Notes under the pieces: model-generated | The model's input: only the letters and a program-made list of their open reading frames with translations | Databases searched by the model: none | What the model was told of the DNA's origin: nothing | Position numbers and translations under genes: made by a program | Assembly (NCBI RefSeq): GCF_001513785.1 | Contig: NZ_LNQS01000001.1 | Span: 1,302,001 to 1,366,000, forward strand | Direction of reading: 5' to 3' | Source: Rheinheimera sp. EpRS3 | GTDB taxonomy: Bacteria > Pseudomonadota > Gammaproteobacteria > Enterobacterales > Alteromonadaceae | DNA: 64,000 nt | Part shown: positions 17,622 through 25,824 of the stretch, in pieces | How the letters are laid out: every line of letters begins with the position of its first letter | Numbering within the stretch: position 1 is the stretch's first letter

Positions 17622-18674
17622 ATGCAATATTCCGTTTTGGGCAGCAGCAAGCTTAACGTATCAAGAGTGTGTTTGGGCAGTATGACCTGGGGATGCCAGA
17701 ACAACCAGGCTGATGCTGACGCCCAGCTAAACTATGCGCTGGCGCAGGGTGTTAATTTTATTGATACTGCTGAAATGTATGCCATTCCGCCCACTGCCGA
17801 CACTTATGGCAGCACTGAGCGCATTATTGGCAACTGGCTTGGCCGTAACCCCGGCAAACGCGCGGATATAGTGCTGGCCAGTAAAATGGCAGGCAATGGC
17901 CTGGCGCATGTGCGTTGTGGTGGCGATATGACGCCGGCTACGTTGTTACAAGCAGTAGATGACTCCTTGCAGCGCTTAAACACCGATTATCTCGACTTAT
18001 ATCAGTTGCACTGGCCTAACCGGGTGTCGCCGCATTTTGGTAAGCATCGTGTTGGCCGTATTGGTTTTTCTGCGGTAAACAGTGAGCAGCAAACAGAGCA
18101 AATACTGGGTTTACTGCAGGCGCTGGATAGCTGTGTAAAAGCCGGTAAAATTCGTTTTTGTGGTTTATCAAACGAAACGCCCTGGGGTATCAGCCAGTAT
18201 CTGCAGTTAAGCGCACAGCACCAAGTGCCGCGCATGGTATCCATTCAAAATGAGTTTAGCCCGCTGCACACCAAAGACTGGCCCTATTTAATTGAGCAGT
18301 GTGTGCACGAAAACATTGCCTACTTACCCTGGTCGCCGTTGGCCGGTGGTGCTTTAAGCGGCAAATACCTGAATGGCGCCCGCCCATCCGGGACACGCTG
18401 GAGTATGTTGCAGCGCAACGGTTTGTTTCGCGATACGCCGCAGTCGAACAGCGCCATAGCGGCGTTTACTGAATTGGCGCAAAGCCATAATGTCAGTGCC
18501 ACCAGTCTGGCGCTGGCGTGGGTTAATCAGGTGGAGGGGGTTACGTCTACCATTATCGGCGCTACCGATATGGCGCAGCTACAGCAGAATATCGCGGCGT
18601 TTAGCCTGCCGTTAACCCCGGCCATGCTGGATGATATGACACTGTTTTTACAACAACACCCGACGCCGTTTTAG
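17622..18674 (+). CDS. tas: NADP(H)-dependent aldo/keto reductase Tas
   Basis: 350-aa aldo/keto reductase. The catalytic Asp-Tyr pair lies in NFIDTAEMYAIPP, the Lys in ASKM and the His in LYQLHWPNR. The AEMYAIPPTADTYGSTE segment matches Escherichia coli Tas (AEMYPVPPRPET). NADP is held by the C-terminal IIGATDMAQLQQNI loop. Length is close to E. coli Tas (346 aa). AGAGG precedes the ATG by 6 nt. Monocistronic; the physiological carbonyl substrate is unknown. Confidence 0.93.
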   Translation: MQYSVLGSSKLNVSRVCLGSMTWGCQNNQADADAQLNYALAQGVNFIDTAEMYAIPPTADTYGSTERIIGNWLGRNPGKRADIVLASKMAGNGLAHVRCGGDMTPATLLQAVDDSLQRLNTDYLDLYQLHWPNRVSPHFGKHRVGRIGFSAVNSEQQTEQILGLLQALDSCVKAGKIRFCGLSNETPWGISQYLQLSAQHQVPRMVSIQNEFSPLHTKDWPYLIEQCVHENIAYLPWSPLAGGALSGKYLNGARPSGTRWSMLQRNGLFRDTPQSNSAIAAFTELAQSHNVSATSLALAWVNQVEGVTSTIIGATDMAQLQQNIAAFSLPLTPAMLDDMTLFLQQHPTPF

Positions 18675-18696
18675 CGAACAGCAGCGCTGACGCTTT

Positions 18697-20016
18697 TTAC
18701 TTAAACAATACCGCCGCGCCACGGCGTAGCGGCCAGGCCAGCGTAAGGCCGCGCAGCAGCATAAATACGCACAGGGCAAACCACAACGCATGGTTGCCGG
18801 CGCTTTGCGCCAGTGCGTAACACAGGGCAAAGCCGGCGAACGACAGTAACATGCTGTTACGCATGCTGCGCCCTTGTGTAGCACCGATATAAATGCCATC
18901 CAGCAGGTAACTCCATACCGCCACTAACGGCAGGGCGATAAGCCAGGGCAAGTAAACTGCCGCAATGTGTTGCACCTCTGTAATAGAAGTAAGCAGCGTT
19001 ATCAGCGCCGGGCCGCCCAGCCAAAACAGCAGGCTAAACGTGATGCCAAGCAACAGGCCCCACTGCGCCAGTATGGCAAACAGCAGCTGCAATTCACTGT
19101 GATCTTTTGCGCCCATCGCTTTTCCGGTCATGGCTTCGGCGGCATAGGCAAAGCCATCCAGCGCGTAAGACACCAGCATTAAAAAGCTCAGTAGCACGGC
19201 ATTGGCGGCTACTACGCTATCGCCAAGGGCAGCACCGCGAAAGGCGATAAACACAAATACCAGTTGCAGGCACAGGCTGCGGATAAAAATATCGCGGTTT
19301 AGCGCAAATAAACGGCCATAGCCGCTAAGCTGTTGCAGCTGTAACAGCCTTACCGTGCCAAGCTGCTGCGCCCGCCACAGCCGGCGCAGTAAATACAACC
19401 CCAGCAGCAAGGTACTGTAATCGGCAATTACCGACGCTGCCGCCACACCGGCCACATTCCAGCCGAAAACCGGCACAAAAAGTAAATCCAGCACGATATT
19501 CAGGCTTTGGTTCCATAACAACAGCCACATAGGGTAGCGGGCATTGTGCAGGCCTAAAAACCAGCCCAGTAACACCATATTCAGCAGCGCCGCCGGCGCA
19601 CTCCAGATGCGGATCTGAAAATAAATACCGGCTTGCTCCAGCACGTCGCTGCCGGCATTGCTGAACAACTGCACCAGCGGCATTACCGCCGGGTGCAGCA
19701 GTAACAGCAGTAAGGCTAACCCTAATGCCACCAGAGCCGCCTGCAGCAGGCTATTGCGTATAGCATTGGCATCTTCTGCGCCAAACGCCTGCGCCGTTAA
19801 GCCGGTGGTGCTCATGCGCAAAAAGCCCAGCAGTAAAAACAACAGGCTGATAAGGCTGCTACCCAGCGCCACGCCACCTAAATACCACGGGTGTTCAAGG
19901 TGGCCAACCACGGCGGTGTCCACCAGGGATAGCAGCGGAATAGTCAGGTTAGAGGCAATCATCGGCAGGGCAATTAATAGCACCTGCTTTTGTTTGGGCA
20001 GGAAGAGATTCAGCAA
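18697..20016 (-). CDS. MATE-family efflux transporter (DinF-like)
   Basis: 439 aa with 12 hydrophobic segments in two repeats. The first (ALPMIASNLTIPLLSLVDTAVVGHLEH) carries the N-terminal MATE signature of the DinF branch, and LLGWFLGLHNARYPMWLLLWNQ the middle one. It would expel cationic drugs or metabolites with H+ or Na+. The frame begins with TTG and has no clear Shine-Dalgarno; an upstream in-frame TAA lies 12 codons earlier, so a few residues at the N-terminus are uncertain. Confidence 0.9.
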   Translation of the reverse strand: MLNLFLPKQKQVLLIALPMIASNLTIPLLSLVDTAVVGHLEHPWYLGGVALGSSLISLLFLLLGFLRMSTTGLTAQAFGAEDANAIRNSLLQAALVALGLALLLLLLHPAVMPLVQLFSNAGSDVLEQAGIYFQIRIWSAPAALLNMVLLGWFLGLHNARYPMWLLLWNQSLNIVLDLLFVPVFGWNVAGVAAASVIADYSTLLLGLYLLRRLWRAQQLGTVRLLQLQQLSGYGRLFALNRDIFIRSLCLQLVFVFIAFRGAALGDSVVAANAVLLSFLMLVSYALDGFAYAAEAMTGKAMGAKDHSELQLLFAILAQWGLLLGITFSLLFWLGGPALITLLTSITEVQHIAAVYLPWLIALPLVAVWSYLLDGIYIGATQGRSMRNSMLLSFAGFALCYALAQSAGNHALWFALCVFMLLRGLTLAWPLRRGAAVLFK

Positions 20017-20124
20017 AGCGTGTGTTTCATCAAGCAGTTATCAATATTTGGCATACTAGCACAAGCATTGACAAAGAAGGCAGCCGTAACGATACGGGCA
20101 CAGCACGTACTAGGCCAGATTTGC

Positions 20125-20152
20125 CGGCGGGCCTGGTCGGCAAGGCCCGCCG
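20125..20152. repeat. GC-rich perfect hairpin
   Basis: A 10-bp perfect stem, CGGCGGGCCT / AGGCCCGCCG, with an 8-nt loop lies 10 bp past the alpha/beta hydrolase stop. There is no T-run, so it resembles a REP-type hairpin or RNA 3'-end stabiliser more than a terminator. Confidence 0.55.
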
Positions 20153-20161
20153 TCGCCGCGG

Positions 20162-21106
20162 TTATTCGGTTTTTGCTTTAATGCTCTGCTGTAAAAACTG
20201 CAGCATCTGTGTGGCGATTTCACCGCCATGAGTTTCAATGGCGAAATGGCCGGTGTTAAGGAACTGCACCTCAGCGTTGGGGTTATCACGTTTAAAGGCA
20301 TTGGCGCCTGCCGGTAAAAAGAACGGGTCTTTTTCGCCCCAAATAGCCAGCAACGGCGGTTGATGGAGGCGGAAATAATCGTGTAACTGGCTGTACTGCT
20401 TAATGTTCTGACCATAGTCAACCAAAAGATCCAGCTGTGCTTCTACACCAATACGCTCAATTGCCGAATAAGCTAATTGATAAGTTTCCGGTGCAATCAG
20501 CGACGTATCTGTAACGCCTTCAGTGTATTGCCATTTCAGCATGTCAACGGTATTAAAGCGGCGCAGTGCTTCACGGTTTTCCGCTGTAGGATTAGCCCAG
20601 GCTTTTTGCATATCAGCCCAGCCAGCGCTTAAACCTTCTTCGTAGCCATTGCCGTTCTGGCTAACGATGGCGGTAATTTTTTGCGGGTTGTTTACCGCCA
20701 GACGCCAGCCCACCGGAGCTCCGTAATCGAACACGTACAGGGCATAGCGGTCCAGCTTTTTCGCCACGGTGAAGGCGTCAATAACAGCAGCCAGATTGTC
20801 GAAACTGTAGCTAAAGTTGACGCCGCTGTTAACCGTAGTTTGGCCAAAACCCGGCAAGTCCGGCGCGATAACATGATATTTCGTTGCCAGTTGCGGTATC
20901 AACTGACGAAACATATACGATGAGGCACCAAAACCATGCAGCAGCAACACTGTAGGTGCCTGTACTGAACCGGCTTCGCGGTAAAACACCTTTACACCCT
21001 GTATATCTATGGTCTGGTGGTGCACCTGTGGCGGATTTTCTGCACTGTTGGCATACAAAGAAGCGGTTAAGCTTGCTGCGGCAAGCAGCATTTTGGGCGT
21101 TGTCAT
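20162..21106 (-). CDS. Exported alpha/beta hydrolase (haloalkane dehalogenase-like subgroup)
   Basis: 314 aa with a signal peptide (LLAAASLTASLYANSA). The alpha/beta-hydrolase core is clear: oxyanion region LLLHGFGASSYMFR, a nucleophile elbow VFDYGAPVGW with Asp in place of Ser (as in dehalogenases and epoxide hydrolases), acid in WGEKDPFF and His in NTGHFAIE. The Asp nucleophile implies ester-intermediate chemistry on epoxides or halides, though many such proteins have other substrates. It diverges from a CGNR regulator across a long palindrome. Confidence 0.85.
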   Translation of the reverse strand: MTTPKMLLAAASLTASLYANSAENPPQVHHQTIDIQGVKVFYREAGSVQAPTVLLLHGFGASSYMFRQLIPQLATKYHVIAPDLPGFGQTTVNSGVNFSYSFDNLAAVIDAFTVAKKLDRYALYVFDYGAPVGWRLAVNNPQKITAIVSQNGNGYEEGLSAGWADMQKAWANPTAENREALRRFNTVDMLKWQYTEGVTDTSLIAPETYQLAYSAIERIGVEAQLDLLVDYGQNIKQYSQLHDYFRLHQPPLLAIWGEKDPFFLPAGANAFKRDNPNAEVQFLNTGHFAIETHGGEIATQMLQFLQQSIKAKTE

Positions 21107-21142
21107 GATAGCTCCGTATAGTTTGGCTTAAGATGAATTAAG

Positions 21143-21171
21143 TAACCATTAAAATTGTAATTTAATGGTTA
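21143..21171. promoter_or_regulatory. 11-bp inverted-repeat operator between hydrolase and CGNR gene
   Basis: Perfect TAACCATTAAA-N7-TTTAATGGTTA, in the 123-bp divergent promoter region, 37 bp from the hydrolase start and 59 bp from the CGNR start. It is long enough to be a dimer-binding operator, most simply for the CGNR protein controlling both promoters. Confidence 0.65.
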
Positions 21172-21229
21172 TTGTGCAAGTCTGGCGCACTTGTGCTAAC
21201 CTGTCAAATTAAATTTTAGGGGTTACTAT

Positions 21230-21826
21230 ATGGCTGCTTCTGCAAAACCGCACGACGACAACCTGAGCGCCGCACCGATGCTGGGTGATCACCTTGCGAT
21301 GGACCTGCTTAATACCGAAGCGCGTAACGACGACAAGGCCGTTGAATACTGGCACAGCGATGCAGATGTACTGCGCTGGCTGGCACAACACAACATCGTT
21401 CCGGCCGCAGAGGGCGGCGCATTCGCTGCCGGTGAATTGCTGGCGCAGGCCAAAGCACTACGCAGCCTTGCCAAAGGCTTGATTAGCGCGTTTAAAGCAG
21501 GAAAGTTGCAGGATATCAGTGGTTTAAATGAGTATTTGCATGCGTACCACAGTATGCTGCATTTAGCGCCCGATAATAACGGCAAGCTGGTGTTAAGCCG
21601 GATTGCCAGCGGCGCAACTATAGCGTCGCTGCTGGGGCCGGTAGCCGAAGCTGTGGCTCAGCTGTTGGTTGAAGCGAATGTTGAGTTGGTAAAACAGTGT
21701 GAACATCCGGATTGTATTTTGTGGTTTTATGACCGCACTAAAGCGCATAAGCGGCGTTGGTGCAGTATGGCGTTATGCGGCAACCGTTATAAAGCGGCGC
21801 AGTTCAGAAAAAGAGGCAATAGCTAA
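21230..21826 (+). CDS. CGNR zinc-finger protein with ABATE domain
   Basis: 198 aa. Residues 15-150 match the ABATE (stress-induced transcription regulator) domain starting GDHLAMDLLNTEAR. Residues 157-190 are a CGNR zinc finger with Cys157, Cys162, Cys178 and Cys183 (CEHPDC ... CSMALCGNR). Members are thought to be DNA-binding regulators. It diverges from the exported alpha/beta hydrolase with an 11-bp inverted repeat between them and is followed by the fsr-type pump, both plausible targets. Confidence 0.92.
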   Translation: MAASAKPHDDNLSAAPMLGDHLAMDLLNTEARNDDKAVEYWHSDADVLRWLAQHNIVPAAEGGAFAAGELLAQAKALRSLAKGLISAFKAGKLQDISGLNEYLHAYHSMLHLAPDNNGKLVLSRIASGATIASLLGPVAEAVAQLLVEANVELVKQCEHPDCILWFYDRTKAHKRRWCSMALCGNRYKAAQFRKRGNS

Positions 21827-21993
21827 GCTGGCTTGCCAAAAAAGGCGTTATCACAGCGGCTATTGCTGTGTTATCAGGTTTAGCACTGCGGCACAGGTCG
21901 CAGCTAAGCGGCAAACCGGCGCTGGCTTTGTGCTGCTAATGTTCCGATAGTATATACTGGCCGCCTTTTACATTGACCAGTCGCCGGAGAATT

Positions 21994-23202
21994 ATGACAG
22001 GCGTTACCAAGGCTACAGCGTCTTTAGCTGCAGCACCTGCTGCACTGGCCCTGCCGGTGGTTGGGGCGGTTAGTTTTGTGCATTTGCTAAACGATCTGAT
22101 CCAGGCGGTATTACCGGCTATTTATCCGATGTTAAAACAGCAGTATCTGCTTAGTTTTACCCAGATTGGCCTGATCACGCTGATTTTTCAAATCACCGCG
22201 TCACTGCTACAGCCCGCTGTAGGCTTTTATACCGACAAACACCCTAAACCGGGCTTATTGCCGCTTGGCATGGTATTTACGCTGTTGGGTTTGGCAATGC
22301 TGAGTATGGTAAACAGCTTTAGCATGTTGCTGCTGGCATCAGCGATGATTGGCCTGGGTTCCTCTACCTTTCACCCTGAAGCCTCGAGGGTGGCTCGTAT
22401 GGCCTCAGGTGGCCGCTACGGTTTGGCGCAGGCGGTGTTTCAGGTGGGCGGCAATGCCGGTTCGGCGCTGGGGCCATTACTTGCAGCCATTATTATCATT
22501 CCGCGCGGCCAGGGCAGCATAGGCTGGTTTTGTTTGTTTGCCATTTTGGGCATCATTGTACTGCAGCGGGTTAGCCGCTGGGTTATTGCCTCACATGCCA
22601 CGGCGCACAAGCGCAGCAGCGTAGTTGCAGATAACGGTTTGTCGCCGCGGCAAACCAAACAGGCATTGCTGGTATTGGCACTGCTGGTGTTTTCTAAGTA
22701 TGTGTATATGACTTGCCTGAGCAACTTTTATACCTTTTATCTGATTGAAAAATTTGCCGTATCGGTTGCTGACTCGCAGTTGTTCTTATTTCTGTTTTTG
22801 GCGTCTGTGGCTGTTGGCACCGTAATAGGCGGCCCGGTGGGCGACAGAATTGGCCGCAAGCCGGTGATCTGGGTATCTATTTTAGGCGCAGCGCCGCTAA
22901 CCTTGTTGTTGCCCTACAGCAATCTGTTTGGTGTAGCGGTACTGACAGTGCTGATAGGCTTGGTAATGTCGTCGGCGTTTTCTGCCATTATCGTGTTTGC
23001 GCAAGAGCTGGTACCGGGCAACATTGGTATGATCTCAGGCATTTTTTACGGCATGATGTTTGGCTTTAGCGGCATTGCCGCTGCGGTGCTGGGTATCGTG
23101 GCCGACGCCACCAGCATTACCTATATCTTTAAACTATGCGCCTGGTTGCCGCTACTGGGCATGCTGGCAATATGGCTGCCGGATATGCGGCGCAGCCAGT
23201 GA
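21994..23202 (+). CDS. fsr: MFS drug efflux transporter (fosmidomycin-resistance type)
   Basis: 402 aa with 12 membrane segments. The start SFVHLLNDLIQAVLPAIYPMLK, LITLIFQITASLLQPAVGFYTD and GLGSSTFHPEASRVARMASGGR are typical of Fsr, an H+-coupled exporter in the major facilitator superfamily. The ATG at 21994 (CGGAG upstream) is chosen over a TTG at 21973. The last 26 codons recur in diverged form at 25669-25755, which marks a recombination or insertion junction just after this gene. Confidence 0.9.
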   Translation: MTGVTKATASLAAAPAALALPVVGAVSFVHLLNDLIQAVLPAIYPMLKQQYLLSFTQIGLITLIFQITASLLQPAVGFYTDKHPKPGLLPLGMVFTLLGLAMLSMVNSFSMLLLASAMIGLGSSTFHPEASRVARMASGGRYGLAQAVFQVGGNAGSALGPLLAAIIIIPRGQGSIGWFCLFAILGIIVLQRVSRWVIASHATAHKRSSVVADNGLSPRQTKQALLVLALLVFSKYVYMTCLSNFYTFYLIEKFAVSVADSQLFLFLFLASVAVGTVIGGPVGDRIGRKPVIWVSILGAAPLTLLLPYSNLFGVAVLTVLIGLVMSSAFSAIIVFAQELVPGNIGMISGIFYGMMFGFSGIAAAVLGIVADATSITYIFKLCAWLPLLGMLAIWLPDMRRSQ

Positions 23203-23342
23203 TGCCGTTGCTTATGCAACTGTCATTTTGCCTTGCAATACGGTAACTGGAGTCGTTAAAAAATAACTTGTCAATTTGTAATTATTTGTATAGCGTCAAC
23301 GTGTTCAGCTTGAGTTCACACTTTGTTAAGTGCTTCTTCACA
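23203..23342. other. Leader and promoter region before riboswitch
   Basis: AT-rich 140 bp after fsr with no open frame. It should contain the promoter that drives the c-di-GMP riboswitch transcript; no unambiguous -35/-10 pair with 17-bp spacing was found. Confidence 0.4.
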
Positions 23343-23453
23343 GGCTAAGACAATTAAAGGGCAAACTGTACCGAAAGGGCAGGACGCAAAGCCACTGATC
23401 TAAAAACTTTTCTATGAAAAGTGCATGATGGCAGTGGTTGCATTCGCTTAGCT
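23343..23453 (+). ncRNA. Cyclic di-GMP-I (GEMM) riboswitch
   Basis: The conserved GEMM core is present: GGGCAAAC, a P2 hairpin closed by a GAAA tetraloop (CTGTACC GAAA GGGCAG), then GGACGCAAAGCCACTG and the returning strand GGCAGTGG. P3 carries an inner stem ACTTTT-N5-AAAAGT. The outer P1 helix closes as GCTAAG (23344-23349) with CTTAGC (23447-23452). It lies about 100 nt upstream of a lipoprotein gene on the same strand, so c-di-GMP should control that gene and perhaps the one after it. Direction of control is not deducible. Confidence 0.9.
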
Positions 23454-23550
23454 ATGTATCTTGGATATATTTCAAACAACCTTTGATAAAAAGGATGTTT
23501 TCTAAGCAGTTTTCCCTTGAAAACAGGCCATGAATTATTTTGAGGGAAAT

Positions 23551-23895
23551 ATGAGACTAATCATTATTGTAACTACCGCTTTAACCTTGGTTGCATGCAG
23601 TAGTAAACCATTTATATCTACTGCGGAGCATCAGGATAAGCTTAAACAGCGCTGCATCTCGGCCTTAGCTGACGAGCTGAAACAAGATAAGGCTGCTAAT
23701 AACAGATGTGACTACGACGCTATGATGAGTATGTATCTCGCCAAAAGATTATATGAAACTGGTGCAGATTCACACTATGCCCAGTGTAAAACCCTGCATG
23801 CTGAGAAAGAGCAGGTTGACGAATGTTTTAAGGCAACGCAGGTAAAATACTACGATAACTGGATGACAATGCCGCCGATGAAACTTGCTAAGTAA
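23551..23895 (+). CDS. Hypothetical lipoprotein under c-di-GMP riboswitch
   Basis: 114 aa. The ATG at 23551 is taken over 23530 because GAGGGAAAT precedes it. The lipoprotein signal is LTLVACSS with Cys16. The mature part has four further Cys residues that could pair, and a helical pattern (HQDKLKQRCISALADEL). I do not recognise the family. It is the first gene after the riboswitch, so it should change with c-di-GMP level, suggesting a link to surface attachment, matrix or motility. Confidence 0.75.
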   Translation: MRLIIIVTTALTLVACSSKPFISTAEHQDKLKQRCISALADELKQDKAANNRCDYDAMMSMYLAKRLYETGADSHYAQCKTLHAEKEQVDECFKATQVKYYDNWMTMPPMKLAK

Positions 23896-24038
23896 GACTT
23901 AGTCCGGCAGCAGTAACATTAGGATCGGATAATCGGAACTGGCAATTCCGGCAACAGGCGATTACTGCAGTGAAAGCGAGCCGCAGCAAGCAGATGCCGT
24001 AGTCGGGCTTTAAATGTTGTGTTAAACAAGGTATCCCC

Positions 24039-25520
24039 ATGCGGTATGAAAGAGCCGAAATGGAACAAGCGTACACCAAACTTGTTCAGCAAGAAAAACC
24101 AATATTTGCCCTTTTGGCAGCTGTTATTGGACTAGTACCGGCAACATTATTCTTGATCCTGCTGGGGCAACATTTTATTCTGAGCCTCATTGTTGCCAGC
24201 TTTGTGTTTCCGGCTATCGCGGGGCTGTTTGCCAGATATGTGGGGCGTTTATATTCCTCAGCTGCCCGAATTCCGGTGATGTTGGTTGTCGGGTTTGCAT
24301 ACATTGCTTTAGGGCTTTTGCTCCAGGCTAAAGTGATTTGGTTTCTGGCTGCGCCAATACCATTTGGAGTGGCATTTGTAACCAGTAAAAAGTCTCTGAC
24401 AAAACCCGAATGGCAAGCCATCAGTGAACATTCAATTAAGCCTTTTCAGCTTAAAGAAACATCTGGCTTCAGAAAAGCCGCACTGCCTTTGCTAGTGCTT
24501 TTTTCTTTGCCTGCTCTGTCATACTTATATTTTATGCTGCCCGATAATGCTTGTTTAAAAAGTATCGAACAGAATAATTACTTATCTGTTACTGAAAAAT
24601 GTACCTTGGGCAAAGCTGGCTCGATTAGGAATTGGTTGGCAGGTAATGATCCGGCATCAGATCACAAGTTTGGAACCTATTACTCGCCAACAAAAGAAGC
24701 AATGCTCATACGGACCAAAGCAGAATCGGGCGAAGCACAGTTTCAAATTCTTTGGTGGTCAATTGTTGATGAAGCCTATCGGCCAGGACCGGATGCTGAG
24801 CAGTTTGCCGGCAGCGATAAATATGAAAACGATGCCAGATTTTGGCGGCATAAAGCGGCGTTACTGGGGCATCGTCCTGCAGTTGAAAAAGAATTAGCCA
24901 TCTATTCTTCCGTTGCGCAACATGTCAGAGCTGAAGCGTTTAAACAACAAGCAATAGCGTTCTCAAAACAGCTTGCTGCTGCAAAGATAGAAAGGGCGGA
25001 TGAGCTGGTAGCTGCAGCCAATAACATCGTTACCCAAAGCGATATTGTGCAACGTTATCGCACACAGTTAGCTGACCTTGAAGCCTTGTCATTCGATGAG
25101 TTAGACAATCTGCTGTATGCCGTTGAGAACGCTGAGTTCCACTATAATATCCATGATTTTAATAACGATTTTCCAAACACCGGGTATTACACAGGTAGTA
25201 TTCAGATTGAAGTTGATGAAGATAAAGCTCTGGATATTCTCAAGGTTATGTCTGTTAAATTTCAAAATGCTGAGGCGTCTTATAAAGTCTTTAAAAGACT
25301 GGCAAGGAGCAATAGCAAACTGGCAATTCCCTTTTTAGAACAAGCAGCCAAGCAGGGCCATATCGAAGCGGCCGCACTTCTTGGCAAAATACTGTATTGC
25401 CAAAATAGCAGAATGGAAGGGCTGGCCTGGCTGAAAAAAGCCGCAGACCTGGGTAGCAATGTCGCTCGCGAGCAGCAAAAAGAGATTGGCTTAACCCGAA
25501 ACCTGAAGGCGTGTGGCTAA
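24039..25520 (+). CDS. Membrane protein with C-terminal Sel1-like repeats
   Basis: 493 aa. Three groups of hydrophobic helices (about residues 22-62, 78-115 and 145-165) are followed by a long soluble, Ala/Glu-rich part and, near the C-terminus, two Sel1-like repeats (IPFLEQAAKQGHIEAAALLG, then GLAWLKKAADLGSNVA). Sel1 repeats serve as protein-binding scaffolds. An inner-membrane anchor with a periplasmic or cytosolic scaffold is implied. An alternative start is the ATG at 24060. It lies 143 bp after the riboswitch lipoprotein and may share its transcript. Function unknown. Confidence 0.75.
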   Translation: MRYERAEMEQAYTKLVQQEKPIFALLAAVIGLVPATLFLILLGQHFILSLIVASFVFPAIAGLFARYVGRLYSSAARIPVMLVVGFAYIALGLLLQAKVIWFLAAPIPFGVAFVTSKKSLTKPEWQAISEHSIKPFQLKETSGFRKAALPLLVLFSLPALSYLYFMLPDNACLKSIEQNNYLSVTEKCTLGKAGSIRNWLAGNDPASDHKFGTYYSPTKEAMLIRTKAESGEAQFQILWWSIVDEAYRPGPDAEQFAGSDKYENDARFWRHKAALLGHRPAVEKELAIYSSVAQHVRAEAFKQQAIAFSKQLAAAKIERADELVAAANNIVTQSDIVQRYRTQLADLEALSFDELDNLLYAVENAEFHYNIHDFNNDFPNTGYYTGSIQIEVDEDKALDILKVMSVKFQNAEASYKVFKRLARSNSKLAIPFLEQAAKQGHIEAAALLGKILYCQNSRMEGLAWLKKAADLGSNVAREQQKEIGLTRNLKACG

Positions 25521-25608
25521 GCTGATTCAAAATAGCAGGTAGAGCGAAAACCCGACAATGACTATAAAAAATGGCTACTAGCGGACATTGTGATTAAGCG
25601 GTTATTGG

Positions 25609-25660
25609 TTTATTAGCTCCGACCCAATACTCTCCCGTTTATTAGCTCCGACCCCATACT
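25609..25660. repeat. Paired 23-nt direct repeats
   Basis: Copies at 25609-25631 and 25638-25660 share TTTATTAGCTCCGACCC-ATACT with one mismatch, at a 29-nt period. The motif resembles sequences often found at the edges of REP-associated (IS200-type) transposase regions, but no transposase is present here. Confidence 0.7.
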
Positions 25661-25668
25661 GGCATGCT

Positions 25669-25755
25669 TACATTTTTAAGCTGTGCGCCTGGTTGCCGCT
25701 ACTGGGCATGATGGCAATATGGCTGCCGGATATGCGCCGAAGTGGGGCACAGTAG
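25669..25755 (+). pseudogene. Displaced 3' fragment of an fsr-type MFS gene
   Basis: 29 codons (YIFKLCAWLPLLG ... DMRRSGAQ, then stop) match the C-terminus of the intact fsr at 23124-23202. Differences are mostly third-position or conservative (AAA/AAG, TAT/TAC, Leu/Met), so this copy evolved as coding DNA in another allele. No frame extends upstream. It marks the far end of a 2.5-kb segment bounded by the two tails. Confidence 0.85.
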
Positions 25756-25803
25756 CAAGCCTGCTTGTTGCTGCCATGTTGCTGAATCTCTGTCCAATAT
25801 GGG

Positions 25804-25824
25804 AAAAACAGGGCTATTGCCCTG
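25804..25824 (-). terminator. Intrinsic terminator of hicAB
   Basis: Stem CAGGGC-N4-GCCCTG, followed on the minus strand by five T. The hicB stop codon lies inside the hairpin. Confidence 0.75.

Larger units (their letters stand above)
25521..25803. other. Junction region with repeats and a displaced fsr tail
   Basis: No intact gene. Contains paired 23-nt direct repeats and an 87-bp homologue of the fsr 3' end, annotated separately. The open frames here are chance readings. Confidence 0.6.
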
